From: Bacteroidota bacterium
Lineage (GTDB): Bacteria; Bacteroidota; Bacteroidia; Chitinophagales; Chitinophagaceae
DNA length: 64,000 nt
Assembly (NCBI GenBank): GCA_947460175.1
Contig: CANHGW010000005.1
Span: forward strand, 1 to 64,000
Direction of reading: 5' to 3'
Shown here: positions 56,814 to 64,000 of the stretch, one piece after another
Layout of the letters: each line of letters opens with the position of its first letter
Numbering within the stretch: position 1 is the first letter of the stretch
Translations under genes and position numbers: made by a program
The notes under the pieces: model-generated
What the model was told of the DNA's origin: nothing
Database searches by the model: none
Seen by the model: only the letters and a program-made list of their open reading frames with translations

Positions 56814-58461
56814 CCAAGGAATTTATCAATCGTGGTTCTGAAACACCAGTATATTCGATACATACTCGATTTATAATTTCTACAATCTCGCCTGTTTGAA
56901 TATATGTTTCATAATTAAAAGGCAAATCCAATACTACATATCGATACTGATGATGATTTAATTGTTGTGACTCAATCCATTCAAATTTTTCTCTATGTTC
57001 CAAATCATGTAGAATAAAATTCTTTGGTTTTATTTTATGTTGCATATAGTAATCTATCGCAAGCAAGGATTCCATGATAGTATCCTCAAGATAATTTTGC
57101 TTAATATACTGATGAGCAACTTCATAAATATTCATTAAGGTATGTTTATGATAATCGTATTTCAATTCAAAAGCAATTCCTATTCCCAGTAAAAAATCAA
57201 AACAACTATACCGATTCGTGACGTACTTCAATGTATGAATAATTCTTTTTTTATTCCAATAAGCTTCCAAGGCAAATTCTAATTGGGTAATCTGATATAA
57301 CTCTTCTTTACTCAAATATTTACTTTGGATGATTTGATAAGGTGGATGAGGATCAAATACGTAATCATGTTCAAGGTATTTTTCTCTTACAGGTGTTCCT
57401 TTCAAAAATTTCAAAAAACCCAATTGTAACTCAGGTGGGAACAGTTTAAAAACTTCTTCAAAACTATATTTAATGTCCTCCCAATAATCGAGTGGCAAAC
57501 CCACAATCAAATCCAAATGCATTTCAATTTTACTTCTTACTTGCTCAATAACACCTTTAGTCTTAAAGAAATTTTGTTTTCGACTAACTTCCAAGTTAGC
57601 TTTCTGATTCACTGTTTGAATACCTATTTCAAATCTAAAAAGTCCAGGTGGGACAATATCATTGACATAGCGGATAATATCAGGATGAAGAATATCGGCT
57701 GTTATCTCAAACTGAAATATATTTCCTTGCTTATGATGATCAAGTATGAATTGAAATATTTCAATTGTAAAGTCTTTTTTCACATTGAACGTACGATCGA
57801 GAAATTTAATGGTACGACCATGTTGCATCAAATACAATAAATTATCCTTGATACGATCCATTGTTAAGTAACGTACTTTGTTGTCCAAACTTGCCAAACA
57901 AAATTCACATTTATATGGACAACCTCTGGATGTTTCTATATACAATACTTTATTTAATAAGTCTTTCGGGTCATCATCAATGTAAGGATTAATATGTTCT
58001 AAATCGATTAGTTGAAAATCTTCCTGACATGGCAGATAGAAAATTTGATTATTGTGTTTTGAAACAATGCCCGGTATTTTATCATTGTTGGGAAATTGTT
58101 CTAAAAATCGAGAGAAAGGAATTTCTCCTTCACCTACAACTATATAATCAACTTCATCGAGCATGATAACAGGTTCGTATTCATAACTTACCTCAGGTCC
58201 TCCAAGCATAATTTTTGTTGCAGGATTCAACGCTTTAATTAGTCTACATACATCCAATGTTTGCGTAATATTCCAAATATAACAACTCAATGCAACCACA
58301 TCATATTGAGCACAATAAGCAGCTATTTCATCCTTATCTTCCTTAATAGTAAATTCTTTCCAAGCTAATCCATCAATATGTTTGTTCAATTGATACAACA
58401 ATCGAATAGCAAGGTTGCTATGAATATACTTTGAATTTAGTGTGGCAAGTAGAGTTCTCAT
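56797..58461 (-). CDS. B12-binding radical SAM protein
   Basis: 554 residues: an N-terminal cobalamin-binding-like Rossmann domain (about 1-135, with VALSCYIWNITQTLD and MLGGPEVSYEYE) then a radical SAM core whose 4Fe-4S motif is CPYKCEFC (Cys181, Cys185, Cys188). A long C-terminal domain follows, of the DUF4080-associated type. Function unknown; likely a cobalamin-dependent methyltransferase-like or other radical enzyme. Overlaps meaB by 17 bases at the 3' end. Confidence 0.83.
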   Translation of the reverse strand: MRTLLATLNSKYIHSNLAIRLLYQLNKHIDGLAWKEFTIKEDKDEIAAYCAQYDVVALSCYIWNITQTLDVCRLIKALNPATKIMLGGPEVSYEYEPVIMLDEVDYIVVGEGEIPFSRFLEQFPNNDKIPGIVSKHNNQIFYLPCQEDFQLIDLEHINPYIDDDPKDLLNKVLYIETSRGCPYKCEFCLASLDNKVRYLTMDRIKDNLLYLMQHGRTIKFLDRTFNVKKDFTIEIFQFILDHHKQGNIFQFEITADILHPDIIRYVNDIVPPGLFRFEIGIQTVNQKANLEVSRKQNFFKTKGVIEQVRSKIEMHLDLIVGLPLDYWEDIKYSFEEVFKLFPPELQLGFLKFLKGTPVREKYLEHDYVFDPHPPYQIIQSKYLSKEELYQITQLEFALEAYWNKKRIIHTLKYVTNRYSCFDFLLGIGIAFELKYDYHKHTLMNIYEVAHQYIKQNYLEDTIMESLLAIDYYMQHKIKPKNFILHDLEHREKFEWIESQQLNHHQYRYVVLDLPFNYETYIQTGEIVEIINRVCIEYTGVSEPRLINSLAIETI

Positions 58462-58522
58462 GAATATGAGCGAAGATACTATATTCTTTTGCTAGTGGTA
58501 AAATCAACATAAGAAATGATTT

Positions 58523-59125
58523 CTAAATTGTTATAAATGCAAAAGGGTAAATCATCAATCGATAGATAAGCCAAGTATACGTTAATCGCCAGTCCATATC
58601 AGCTATTTTCAATCGTTTGCGATGATCTAAAAACATCCAAGCATAGACCATTCCATAACAAAATGGCTGTAATAATTGAATTTGGATATGGAAATAGGCA
58701 AGCAAACTCAATCCTAAACCAAAAAAACCAAGCATTAAAGAACCTAGAAATGAAACTAACGAAACATGTCCCAAATAATCATACCAATTACGCTCACCTA
58801 GTAACAAACAAACAATCCATTGAAACAAAAGTTGCCCTATAAAATAAATACTATCTCCATATACAGGATTTCCAATAAAGAATGAAGATAGATGACGTGT
58901 GAAATAATGTCCTACGATTAAGTTGACAACAACAGCACAAAAAAGAATAAATACTATTCGCCAAAACCAATTTCGAGATGGATTACAACTTGCAGTTTTA
59001 TTGCATGAAACAGGTATGACTATTTTACGATTATATGAAATAAAATTATACAATTGTTCAAAAAACCAATGAATGAATTTAAATTTCAAAAAATAAGATA
59101 CAATCCAAAAATTGGTTCCCAACAC
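58523..59125 (-). CDS. C-terminal part of DCC-family gene, membrane domain
   Basis: Second piece of the split gene. It opens with residues that fit the DCC domain end, then has about four hydrophobic helices (FWRIVFILFCAVVVNLIVG, LVSFLGSLMLGFFGLGLSL and others). A GTG at 59125 could act as an independent start, so a separate membrane protein is conceivable. Confidence 0.5.
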   Translation of the reverse strand: MLGTNFWIVSYFLKFKFIHWFFEQLYNFISYNRKIVIPVSCNKTASCNPSRNWFWRIVFILFCAVVVNLIVGHYFTRHLSSFFIGNPVYGDSIYFIGQLLFQWIVCLLLGERNWYDYLGHVSLVSFLGSLMLGFFGLGLSLLAYFHIQIQLLQPFCYGMVYAWMFLDHRKRLKIADMDWRLTYTWLIYRLMIYPFAFITI

Positions 59126-59146
59126 TTTTGCAAGGCTATCTATATC

Positions 59147-59359
59147 TTAATAAACTTCACCATTGATTCTATTCACTAATGCAATTTTATTTCGAGCTAA
59201 TTCAAAATCAACCAATGGAAAGTTTGCTTCATCAACTTCTTGAAATGCTATTCTCCCATTTTCGTCTAGTAGTTTATACTTGAGAAAAAGATTAGTATAC
59301 CAATGACATAAAGGACAATCTTGATCATATAGCAAGGTATAATTAGTGAGTGTTTTCAT
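59147..59359 (-). CDS. N-terminal part of DCC-family gene, thiol motif
   Basis: First 70 codons of the split gene, with the DxxCPxC-type motif DQDCPLC at about 14-20. Ends at the in-frame TAA. Start overlaps the end of the upstream four-helix protein gene. Confidence 0.6.
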   Translation of the reverse strand: MKTLTNYTLLYDQDCPLCHWYTNLFLKYKLLDENGRIAFQEVDEANFPLVDFELARNKIALVNRINGEVY

Positions 59360-59765
59360 GATTTATTTGACTGAAATTCAATATTTCAAATAGTGTGATA
59401 AATAAATAAAGCAAGGACAATATGATTGCTGAGAAAAACAATAAATAAATGACTCCCCAAAATAATTCGTTCAACAAAATTAAAACCATTGATGCTGCCA
59501 TCACATGATGAACTATTAATAGAAACTTATATAATTTTCGTGCTGAGGATGAATTGTATTGAGGTGCATATGCTCTATGCAGAAAGAAACTACTCATTTG
59601 TGTAATCGCAAACAAGCCAAATATCGTGCATTGTACAATAAATGAATAATCTTGAATATAATCAGCGTTGTAATTCATTAAGGATAAGTGACCAAAAAAT
59701 AATACAATCAATGCTAGCTGTATATACAAATCAATTTTTTTCCAGTTTAAAAGTGTTAGTTTCAT
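59343..59765 (-). CDS. four-helix membrane protein in the GbsR operon
   Basis: 140 residues, unrecognised, with four membrane helices (about 12-28, 44-63, 81-99, 104-127). Lies between the GbsR-type regulator gene (7-base gap) and the DCC-family gene (17-base overlap), so it is probably co-regulated with them. Role not known. Confidence 0.65.
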   Translation of the reverse strand: MKLTLLNWKKIDLYIQLALIVLFFGHLSLMNYNADYIQDYSFIVQCTIFGLFAITQMSSFFLHRAYAPQYNSSSARKLYKFLLIVHHVMAASMVLILLNELFWGVIYLLFFSAIILSLLYLFITLFEILNFSQINHENTH

Positions 59766-59772
59766 GATGAAT

Positions 59773-60279
59773 TTATTTTAAAAGTTTTACAATAGCGCCA
59801 AAAAATTTATGTTCTTCTGCTTTAATCAATGTATCCACTGCTGAATCCATTTTGGTAACAACAGTATGAATACCGTTCACCATTTCCAAAAACTCTTTTG
59901 CTTCCGAATTTCGTTTATCCTCATCAATATCTGTTAGGATATTCAATGATGCTATGAGGGGTTGTATTTCTCTACGTTTTCGTTCTTTTGCAATACGTTT
60001 TGTAACTTCCCATATATCTTTTTCGGCTTTGAAATATTCTTTACGATCACCGGTTTTAATTTCTTTATATACCAAATTCCAATTCATCAACTCACGCAAA
60101 TTCATATTGGCATTGCCTCTAGATACTGATAATTTTACCATAACATCCTCAGTTGATAAGGACTCGGGACTTATTAATAAAAGTGCATGTACCTGCGCCA
60201 TAGTACGGTTGATACCCCAACTACTCCCGAGTGCTCCCCACAATTGGGTAAATTGTTCTTTTGCTTCTTGTAATTTCAT
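59773..60279 (-). CDS. GbsR/MarR-family transcriptional regulator
   Basis: 168-residue winged-helix regulator of the GbsR group. The N-terminal WGALGSSWGINRTMAQVHAL block (about 14-33) and the SLSTEDVMVKLSVSRGNANM helix-turn-helix are the main evidence. GbsR-type proteins respond to small osmolytes or other ligands and repress adjacent genes. It heads an operon with a four-helix protein and the DCC-family gene, and a near-perfect palindrome overlaps its promoter (next entry), suggesting autoregulation and control of the divergent DUF2071 gene. Confidence 0.83.
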   Translation of the reverse strand: MKLQEAKEQFTQLWGALGSSWGINRTMAQVHALLLISPESLSTEDVMVKLSVSRGNANMNLRELMNWNLVYKEIKTGDRKEYFKAEKDIWEVTKRIAKERKRREIQPLIASLNILTDIDEDKRNSEAKEFLEMVNGIHTVVTKMDSAVDTLIKAEEHKFFGAIVKLLK

Positions 60280-60283
60280 GACA

Positions 60284-60323
60284 CAAAGATACTAAAATTT
60301 CAATATTTTCTGAAAGTTTAGTA
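60284..60323 (-). promoter_or_regulatory. gbsR promoter and palindromic operator
   Basis: Minus-strand TATCTTTG (60291-60284) ends 4 bases before the ATG. A palindrome directly upstream has arms TACTAAAATTTCA (60290-60302) and TGAAAGTTTAGTA (60311-60323) with an 8-base centre, 12 of 13 bases matching. Confidence 0.65.
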
Positions 60324-60343
60324 ATTTATTTTAAAATAAAATC

Positions 60344-60351
60344 TATCTTTA
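60344..60351 (+). promoter_or_regulatory. -7 element of DUF2071 gene
   Basis: TATCTTTA, one base off the consensus, 14 bases before the ATG and 20 bases from the gbsR palindrome. Confidence 0.4.
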
Positions 60352-60365
60352 CAAAAAAATCAACT

Positions 60366-61109
60366 ATGGCAACCAATTTTTTGACCGCTGAATGGAGAAA
60401 ACTTTTAATGATAAATTATGCTGTAGACAAAAAAATACTAGATCCTTACTTACCCAAAGGCACCGAATTAGATACATGGAATAATATCTGTTATATCAGC
60501 TTAGTCGGATTTATGTTTCAAGATGTGCGAATCAAAGGTTTTAAGATCCCATTTCATACTAATTTCGAGGAGGTTAATCTTCGATTTTATGTAAAATCAT
60601 TTCAAGATGGTGTATGGAAACGGGGTGTTGTATTTATAAAAGAAATCGTTCCTAAACCCGCAATAACATTTGTTGCCAATACAATTTACAAAGAAAATTA
60701 TCAAACGTTGAATATGAAGCATCGTTGGGATGAATCGAATCAAGAGCTTCTGACAAGTTATAGCGTCCTAAAGAAAAAATGGTATGAATTACAAATAAAA
60801 ACTAATAAACATCCAAAGGCAATTACGTCAGGCAGTGAAGCAGAGTTTATAACAGAACATTACTGGGGCTATGCTAAAATCAATGAAAATGAAACCAATG
60901 AATATCAGGTGGAACATCCTATATGGGAAGTTTACGATACACTGGATTATAAAGTAAATGTAGATTTCAAGGATTTATACGGAGATGAATTTGATTTCTT
61001 AAACAATCAAAAACCACTCTCTGCATTTTTAGCAGAAGGTTCACCTGTAGTTGTAAATGAGGGTAGAAAATTAAATTTAGAAAATATTAATCCTAATCGA
61101 CTTTTCTAA
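60366..61109 (+). CDS. DUF2071/YqjF-family protein
   Basis: 247 residues. The DUF2071 pattern is seen: AEWRKLLMINYAVDKKILDP at the start, LPKGTELDTWNNICYISLVGF, and EEVNLRFYVK and the GVWKRGVVFIKEI strand. Members are of unknown function (acetoacetate decarboxylase-like fold). It lies divergent from the gbsR operon, so it may belong to the same regulon. Its 3' end overlaps fabF by 17 bases. Confidence 0.8.
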   Translation: MATNFLTAEWRKLLMINYAVDKKILDPYLPKGTELDTWNNICYISLVGFMFQDVRIKGFKIPFHTNFEEVNLRFYVKSFQDGVWKRGVVFIKEIVPKPAITFVANTIYKENYQTLNMKHRWDESNQELLTSYSVLKKKWYELQIKTNKHPKAITSGSEAEFITEHYWGYAKINENETNEYQVEHPIWEVYDTLDYKVNVDFKDLYGDEFDFLNNQKPLSAFLAEGSPVVVNEGRKLNLENINPNRLF

Positions 61110-62346
61110 AAATCACACTTGCATTATGACCACCAAAACCAAACGTATTGCTTAATGCAGCATTGACTGTTCGTTTTTGAGCAGTATGAAATGTAAAATT
61201 TAATTTAGGATCCAATTGATCATCATCGGTAAAATGATTAATCGTAGGAGGTACTATATCATTATGAACAGATAAGATAGAGGCAATGGCTTCTATTGCA
61301 CCTGCAGCACCTAATAAATGGCCTGTCATTGACTTAGTAGAACTAATATTTAAATTATAAGCGTGTTCTCCAAACACTTTTTGTATGGCAGTAATTTCTG
61401 CAATATCACCCAAAGGAGTCGATGTACCATGTACATTGATATAATCAACTTCTGTAGGTTTCATATTCGCATCATCTAATGCACCATTCATAACTAAAAT
61501 GACGCCTAATCCTTCAGGATGTGGCGCTGTAATATGATATGCATCAGCTGAGCAAGCCGAACCAACTAATTCTGCATAGATTTTTGCTCCACGCTTTTTG
61601 GCATGTTCATATTCCTCTAATACAATGGCACCGCCACCTTCACCTAATACAAAACCATCACGATCTTTATCAAAAGGACGAGAAGCCGTTTTGCAATTAT
61701 CATTGTTTTCACTTAATGCTTTCATAGCATTGAATCCTCCAACTCCAGGCGGTGTAACTGCTGCTTCTGAACCACCACATACGATTACATCAGCTTTGCC
61801 AAGTCGTATAAAATGTGAAGCATCAATCAATGCATGAGAAGAGGAAGCGCAAGCGCTTACTGTACAATAATTAGGTCCGCGAAAACCATATTTCATTGAA
61901 ATATGACCTGCAGCGATATCAGATATCATTTTTGGAATAAAAAATGGATTGAAACGAGGTGTACCATCACCGGCAAAAAAACCTTTCATTTCTTCGTAGA
62001 ACGTACCAATACCACCAATTCCAGAAGCCCAAATTACACCTACTCTATCTTTATTGATAGAATCGTCGGTATTTAAATTGGCATCAGCTATTGCTTGGTC
62101 ACTACTGACGATGGCCAATTGCGAAAAACGATCAATCTTGCGAGCTTCTTTTCTGTCCATGAAATCTTCAGGGACAAAACCTTTTACTTCGCAAGCGAAT
62201 CGAGTTTTGAATTTTTCAGCATCAAATAAGGTAATAAAATCGGCGCCAGACACACCATTACAAAGTCCATTCCAGTAATCCTGTATGTTATTGCCTATGG
62301 GCGTTAAAGCGCCGATTCCAGTAACGACTACACGTTTTAATTCCAT
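61093..62346 (-). CDS. fabF: 3-oxoacyl-[acyl-carrier-protein] synthase II
   Basis: Condensing enzyme of fatty-acid elongation. Catalytic Cys166 in TVSACASSSHA, His in NVHGTSTPLGD and in SMTGHLLGAAGA. 417 residues, full length. It follows acpP in an operon, the usual fatty-acid pair. Different from the ketosynthase of the 4870 cassette. Confidence 0.94.
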   Translation of the reverse strand: MELKRVVVTGIGALTPIGNNIQDYWNGLCNGVSGADFITLFDAEKFKTRFACEVKGFVPEDFMDRKEARKIDRFSQLAIVSSDQAIADANLNTDDSINKDRVGVIWASGIGGIGTFYEEMKGFFAGDGTPRFNPFFIPKMISDIAAGHISMKYGFRGPNYCTVSACASSSHALIDASHFIRLGKADVIVCGGSEAAVTPPGVGGFNAMKALSENNDNCKTASRPFDKDRDGFVLGEGGGAIVLEEYEHAKKRGAKIYAELVGSACSADAYHITAPHPEGLGVILVMNGALDDANMKPTEVDYINVHGTSTPLGDIAEITAIQKVFGEHAYNLNISSTKSMTGHLLGAAGAIEAIASILSVHNDIVPPTINHFTDDDQLDPKLNFTFHTAQKRTVNAALSNTFGFGGHNASVIFRKVD

Positions 62347-62363
62347 TCTGTAGTACGATAAAT

Positions 62364-62600
62364 TTATTTTGCGTATTCTTCCAAGTAAGTCACTGCTTGT
62401 CCTACTGTTGAAATGTTTTCAGCCTGTTCGTCAGGGATAGAAATATTGAATTCTTTTTCAAATTCCATGATTAATTCTACTGTATCTAATGAATCGGCTC
62501 CTAGATCGTTTGTGAAACTTGCTTCATTTACAACTTCAGCTTCGTCAACGCCTAACTTGTCAACGATAATTTTTTTAACACGTGCTGCTATTTCTGACAT
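62364..62600 (-). CDS. acpP: acyl carrier protein
   Basis: 78-residue fatty-acid ACP. Ser37 in [11 protein letters not shown] carries phosphopantetheine. It precedes fabF by 17 bases and shares its transcript. rnc, often next in other bacteria, is not here. Confidence 0.95.
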   Translation of the reverse strand: MSEIAARVKKIIVDKLGVDEAEVVNEASFTNDLGADSLDTVELIMEFEKEFNISIPDEQAENISTVGQAVTYLEEYAK

Positions 62601-62619
62601 TTTAATTGAGTTTAGACTG

Positions 62620-62627
62620 CAAAAATA
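62620..62627 (-). promoter_or_regulatory. -7 element of acpP-fabF
   Basis: Minus-strand TATTTTTG, 19 bases before the acpP ATG. Confidence 0.45.
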
Positions 62628-62695
62628 TACTTTTAGTTCAAACGAGGAAATATTATTGGCACTTTGTTAATAAATTGTATTAAAAATAGGACAAA

Positions 62696-63178
62696 TTAAT
62701 GCTTTCTTCGACTCGACCGATAGTCCCAAGGTGCTATTGCATTTGATTTGCTCCAAATTCCAATTTTTTGATTTCTAGCAAATTGTTCAGCTTGTGCAAA
62801 AGTTTGGTCGCTCGAATACTTTTTAAAGTGCCAAGCCATCCCTTTTTGTACCATTATTAGATTTATGTACAAACCATTTTGATAGGTATGCCCCAAAATT
62901 CGTTTATTTCGATCCAATTTATCATATATTACCTTGACATCTTTTCCGAAAATCAACGCTGATAATGTTTGTTTGGATCGTTGACCAAAATCTTGGCTTT
63001 TCTCAGGTGCGTCGATATCGGTCATCCTGATTTTATACGTTGTATTTCCGTTGATTAATATCTCATAAGTATCACCATCTAAAATACGTACTACCTTACC
63101 ATGCAAGATTGACTGAGCATACGATACATTCGTAAAAGCAATTACAATGAGCATAAAAAACAACTTCAATGTCCACAT
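62696..63178 (-). CDS. exported staphylococcal-nuclease-like (thermonuclease) protein
   Basis: 160 residues with a signal peptide (about 1-21, ends YAQ). The SNase OB-fold: VVRILDGDTYEI, the active-site Arg and Glu in YKIRMTDIDAPEKS, and the third-position Arg region DRNKRILGHTY. Degrades DNA or RNA outside the cytoplasm using calcium. The tail (WDYRSSRRKH) is basic. Confidence 0.88.
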   Translation of the reverse strand: MWTLKLFFMLIVIAFTNVSYAQSILHGKVVRILDGDTYEILINGNTTYKIRMTDIDAPEKSQDFGQRSKQTLSALIFGKDVKVIYDKLDRNKRILGHTYQNGLYINLIMVQKGMAWHFKKYSSDQTFAQAEQFARNQKIGIWSKSNAIAPWDYRSSRRKH

Positions 63179-63209
63179 ATTTAATAAGGTATAAATTTTA
63201 ATAATAGTT

Positions 63210-63821
63210 CTATTTTAAATCAACCGATATCACTTTCACTTTAACTGGAATGCTATTCAAGGTACCTTCAGACTGCACCATTCCTACACCTTGTGCATAG
63301 TAGTTGTCACTCGTAAGTGTTACATTATTGGTAGTGGTATTTTTTCGCTCTTGATAAACTTTCAACACATTTTTAAAGGTAAATCCATCCAATGAAAACA
63401 CAGGAAATTTTTCTTTCATGGTATAGGAATATTGATCATCACCATTTACACCACCTATCCACGTTTCATTTACATTTTTAGACGCATCCAAAATCAATAA
63501 TTCCATTTTAGTGGTTGATGAGGTCAATACAGAATAATACTTGTCACCATCTTGACGAATGAATTGATTCCCCTCTGCTTCACTGTTGAAAGCCTGATAT
63601 GTTTTACCATTTATGACAGTATCATAGGTAAGCCGAGTTGTATTGTAGGTTGTTTTATTTACAACCGCGATGGTCATTTCATAAGTCCATTTAGAACCTG
63701 GCACACGTGGCTGATAGGTCAACGAATCTTTGCTGTTGTTTGTATTGACGGTCTCAATTTTAGATTTTTTGCAAGAAAAGAATGTAGCTAATACAAGCAT
63801 TGAAAGTAAAACATATCGCAT
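63210..63821 (-). CDS. hypothetical lipoprotein
   Basis: 203 residues from the ATG at 63821 with a lipoprotein signal (VLATFFSC, Cys at about 17). A longer in-frame ATG at 63842 would add seven residues. The mature part (YQPRVPGSKWTYEMTIAVVN, FRQDGDKYYSVLTSS-like strands) is beta-rich and unrecognised. Not linked to a neighbour by spacing (31 bases to the nuclease gene). Confidence 0.65.
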   Translation of the reverse strand: MRYVLLSMLVLATFFSCKKSKIETVNTNNSKDSLTYQPRVPGSKWTYEMTIAVVNKTTYNTTRLTYDTVINGKTYQAFNSEAEGNQFIRQDGDKYYSVLTSSTTKMELLILDASKNVNETWIGGVNGDDQYSYTMKEKFPVFSLDGFTFKNVLKVYQERKNTTTNNVTLTSDNYYAQGVGMVQSEGTLNSIPVKVKVISVDLK

Positions 63822-63887
63822 ATTTTTTAGATTTTGTTTCACGAATATAAGAAACTAATTCTAAATACTCACAATTTTAAAAATGAT

Positions 63888-64000
63888 TTATTCACTCCAA
63901 ACCTTAGTGCCTTCGCTGCAATTGGCACAGATATCAATATTTTTTCTACCTGCAATTAGTTTTTTACGAAATTCTTTGTACGTATCGCTGTGCCATACTT
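63888..64000 (-). CDS. C-terminal fragment of a SPASM-domain radical SAM protein
   Basis: Partial gene at the right edge. The last 36 codons (minus strand, stop TAA at 63888-63890) include SDTYKEFRKKLIAGRKNIDI followed by CANCSEGTKVW, the final Cys-x2-Cys of a SPASM iron-sulfur domain, which binds auxiliary clusters. The rest lies beyond the window. SPASM proteins often modify peptides or sulfatases; which type cannot be read here. Confidence 0.65.
   Translation of the reverse strand, partial: VWHSDTYKEFRKKLIAGRKNIDICANCSEGTKVWSE

Larger units (their letters stand above)
58523..59359 (-). pseudogene. DCC-family thiol oxidoreductase-like gene split by an in-frame stop
   Basis: Two pieces, 59359-59147 (70 codons) and 59125-58523, lie in one frame and are separated by a single TAA at 59149-59147. 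Reading through gives DIDSLAK between them. The first piece has the DCC/DUF393 signature YDQDCPLCHWY; the second begins with the conserved DCC tail (YNFISYNRK) and continues with four membrane helices. Together they would form a 278-residue membrane-linked DCC protein. TAA is not a known recoding stop for selenocysteine (TGA) or pyrrolysine (TAG). Confidence 0.75.

Noticed and set aside
59147-59149. Stop-codon recoding (selenocysteine or pyrrolysine) in the DCC gene
   Set aside because: The stop is TAA. Known recoding uses TGA or TAG, and no recoding hairpin is visible.

Overview
The window is a 64 kb piece of an AT-rich chromosome from a member of the Bacteroidota. The phylum call rests on a type IX secretion (T9SS) cargo protein with a C-terminal sorting domain, recurrent TAnnTTTG -7 promoter elements with an occasional TTG/TTTG -33 element about 17-20 bases upstream, few Shine-Dalgarno sites, a MutS2 without an Smr domain, a CxxxY-type CcmE, and several families common in this phylum (DUF4846, YceI lipoproteins, PorT-like barrels, SusCD-less GH92). 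I cannot place it below phylum level. No phage, insertion sequence, CRISPR array or plasmid gene is visible. The gene set is mostly housekeeping with some accessory envelope and secretion modules.

Layout. 1-425 is non-coding with hairpins. 426-12082 holds tatA, a lytic transglycosylase, truA, mutS2, a compact ketosynthase/acyl-carrier-protein/acyltransferase cassette, rimM-trmD, an M13 peptidase and fmt. 12160-17214 is a five-gene operon: two small unrecognised membrane or exported proteins, an ABC exporter with a strikingly degenerate ATPase domain, an HlyD-type adaptor and a TolC-type outer membrane channel. 17323-26539 carries dnaG (TTG start), a beta-barrel protein, a Wzz/O-antigen-ligase pair, dcd, ccmE, ccmF and an EGF-like lipoprotein. 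26636-32761 has a YdcF-like protein, tRNA-Ser(UGA), a membrane glycosyltransferase-like protein, a GNAT acetyltransferase, a PRPP synthetase and gyrB. 32785-40594 has a CpcT-like protein, a T9SS cargo, an isolated T9SS-tail-like protein, an ABC-2 transporter plus LolA-like operon, yceI and pckA. 40767-51128 has DUF4846, ACMSD-like hydrolase, cdd, an exported transglutaminase-like protein, a MacA/LolCDE-like export operon, a DAHP synthase-chorismate mutase fusion, a methyltransferase and LolA. 51137-54560 is a GH92 glycosidase gene bracketed by two inverted heptamer-repeat elements. 54563-64000 has an O-antigen ligase/polymerase, meaB, a B12-binding radical SAM protein, a GbsR-regulated operon ending in a DCC-family gene broken by one stop codon, a DUF2071 protein, acpP-fabF, an exported nuclease, a lipoprotein and the tail of a SPASM radical SAM protein at the right edge.

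The most interesting signals are: the exporter ATPase that keeps Walker A and the catalytic glutamate but has lost the Q-loop, LSGGQ signature and H-loop residues; the paired inverted heptamer arrays on both sides of GH92; a 34-base near-perfect palindrome overlapping the gbsR promoter; the in-frame TAA splitting the DCC gene; and a run of genes whose -7 element ends only 4-9 bases before the start codon, which suggests leaderless or nearly leaderless mRNAs.
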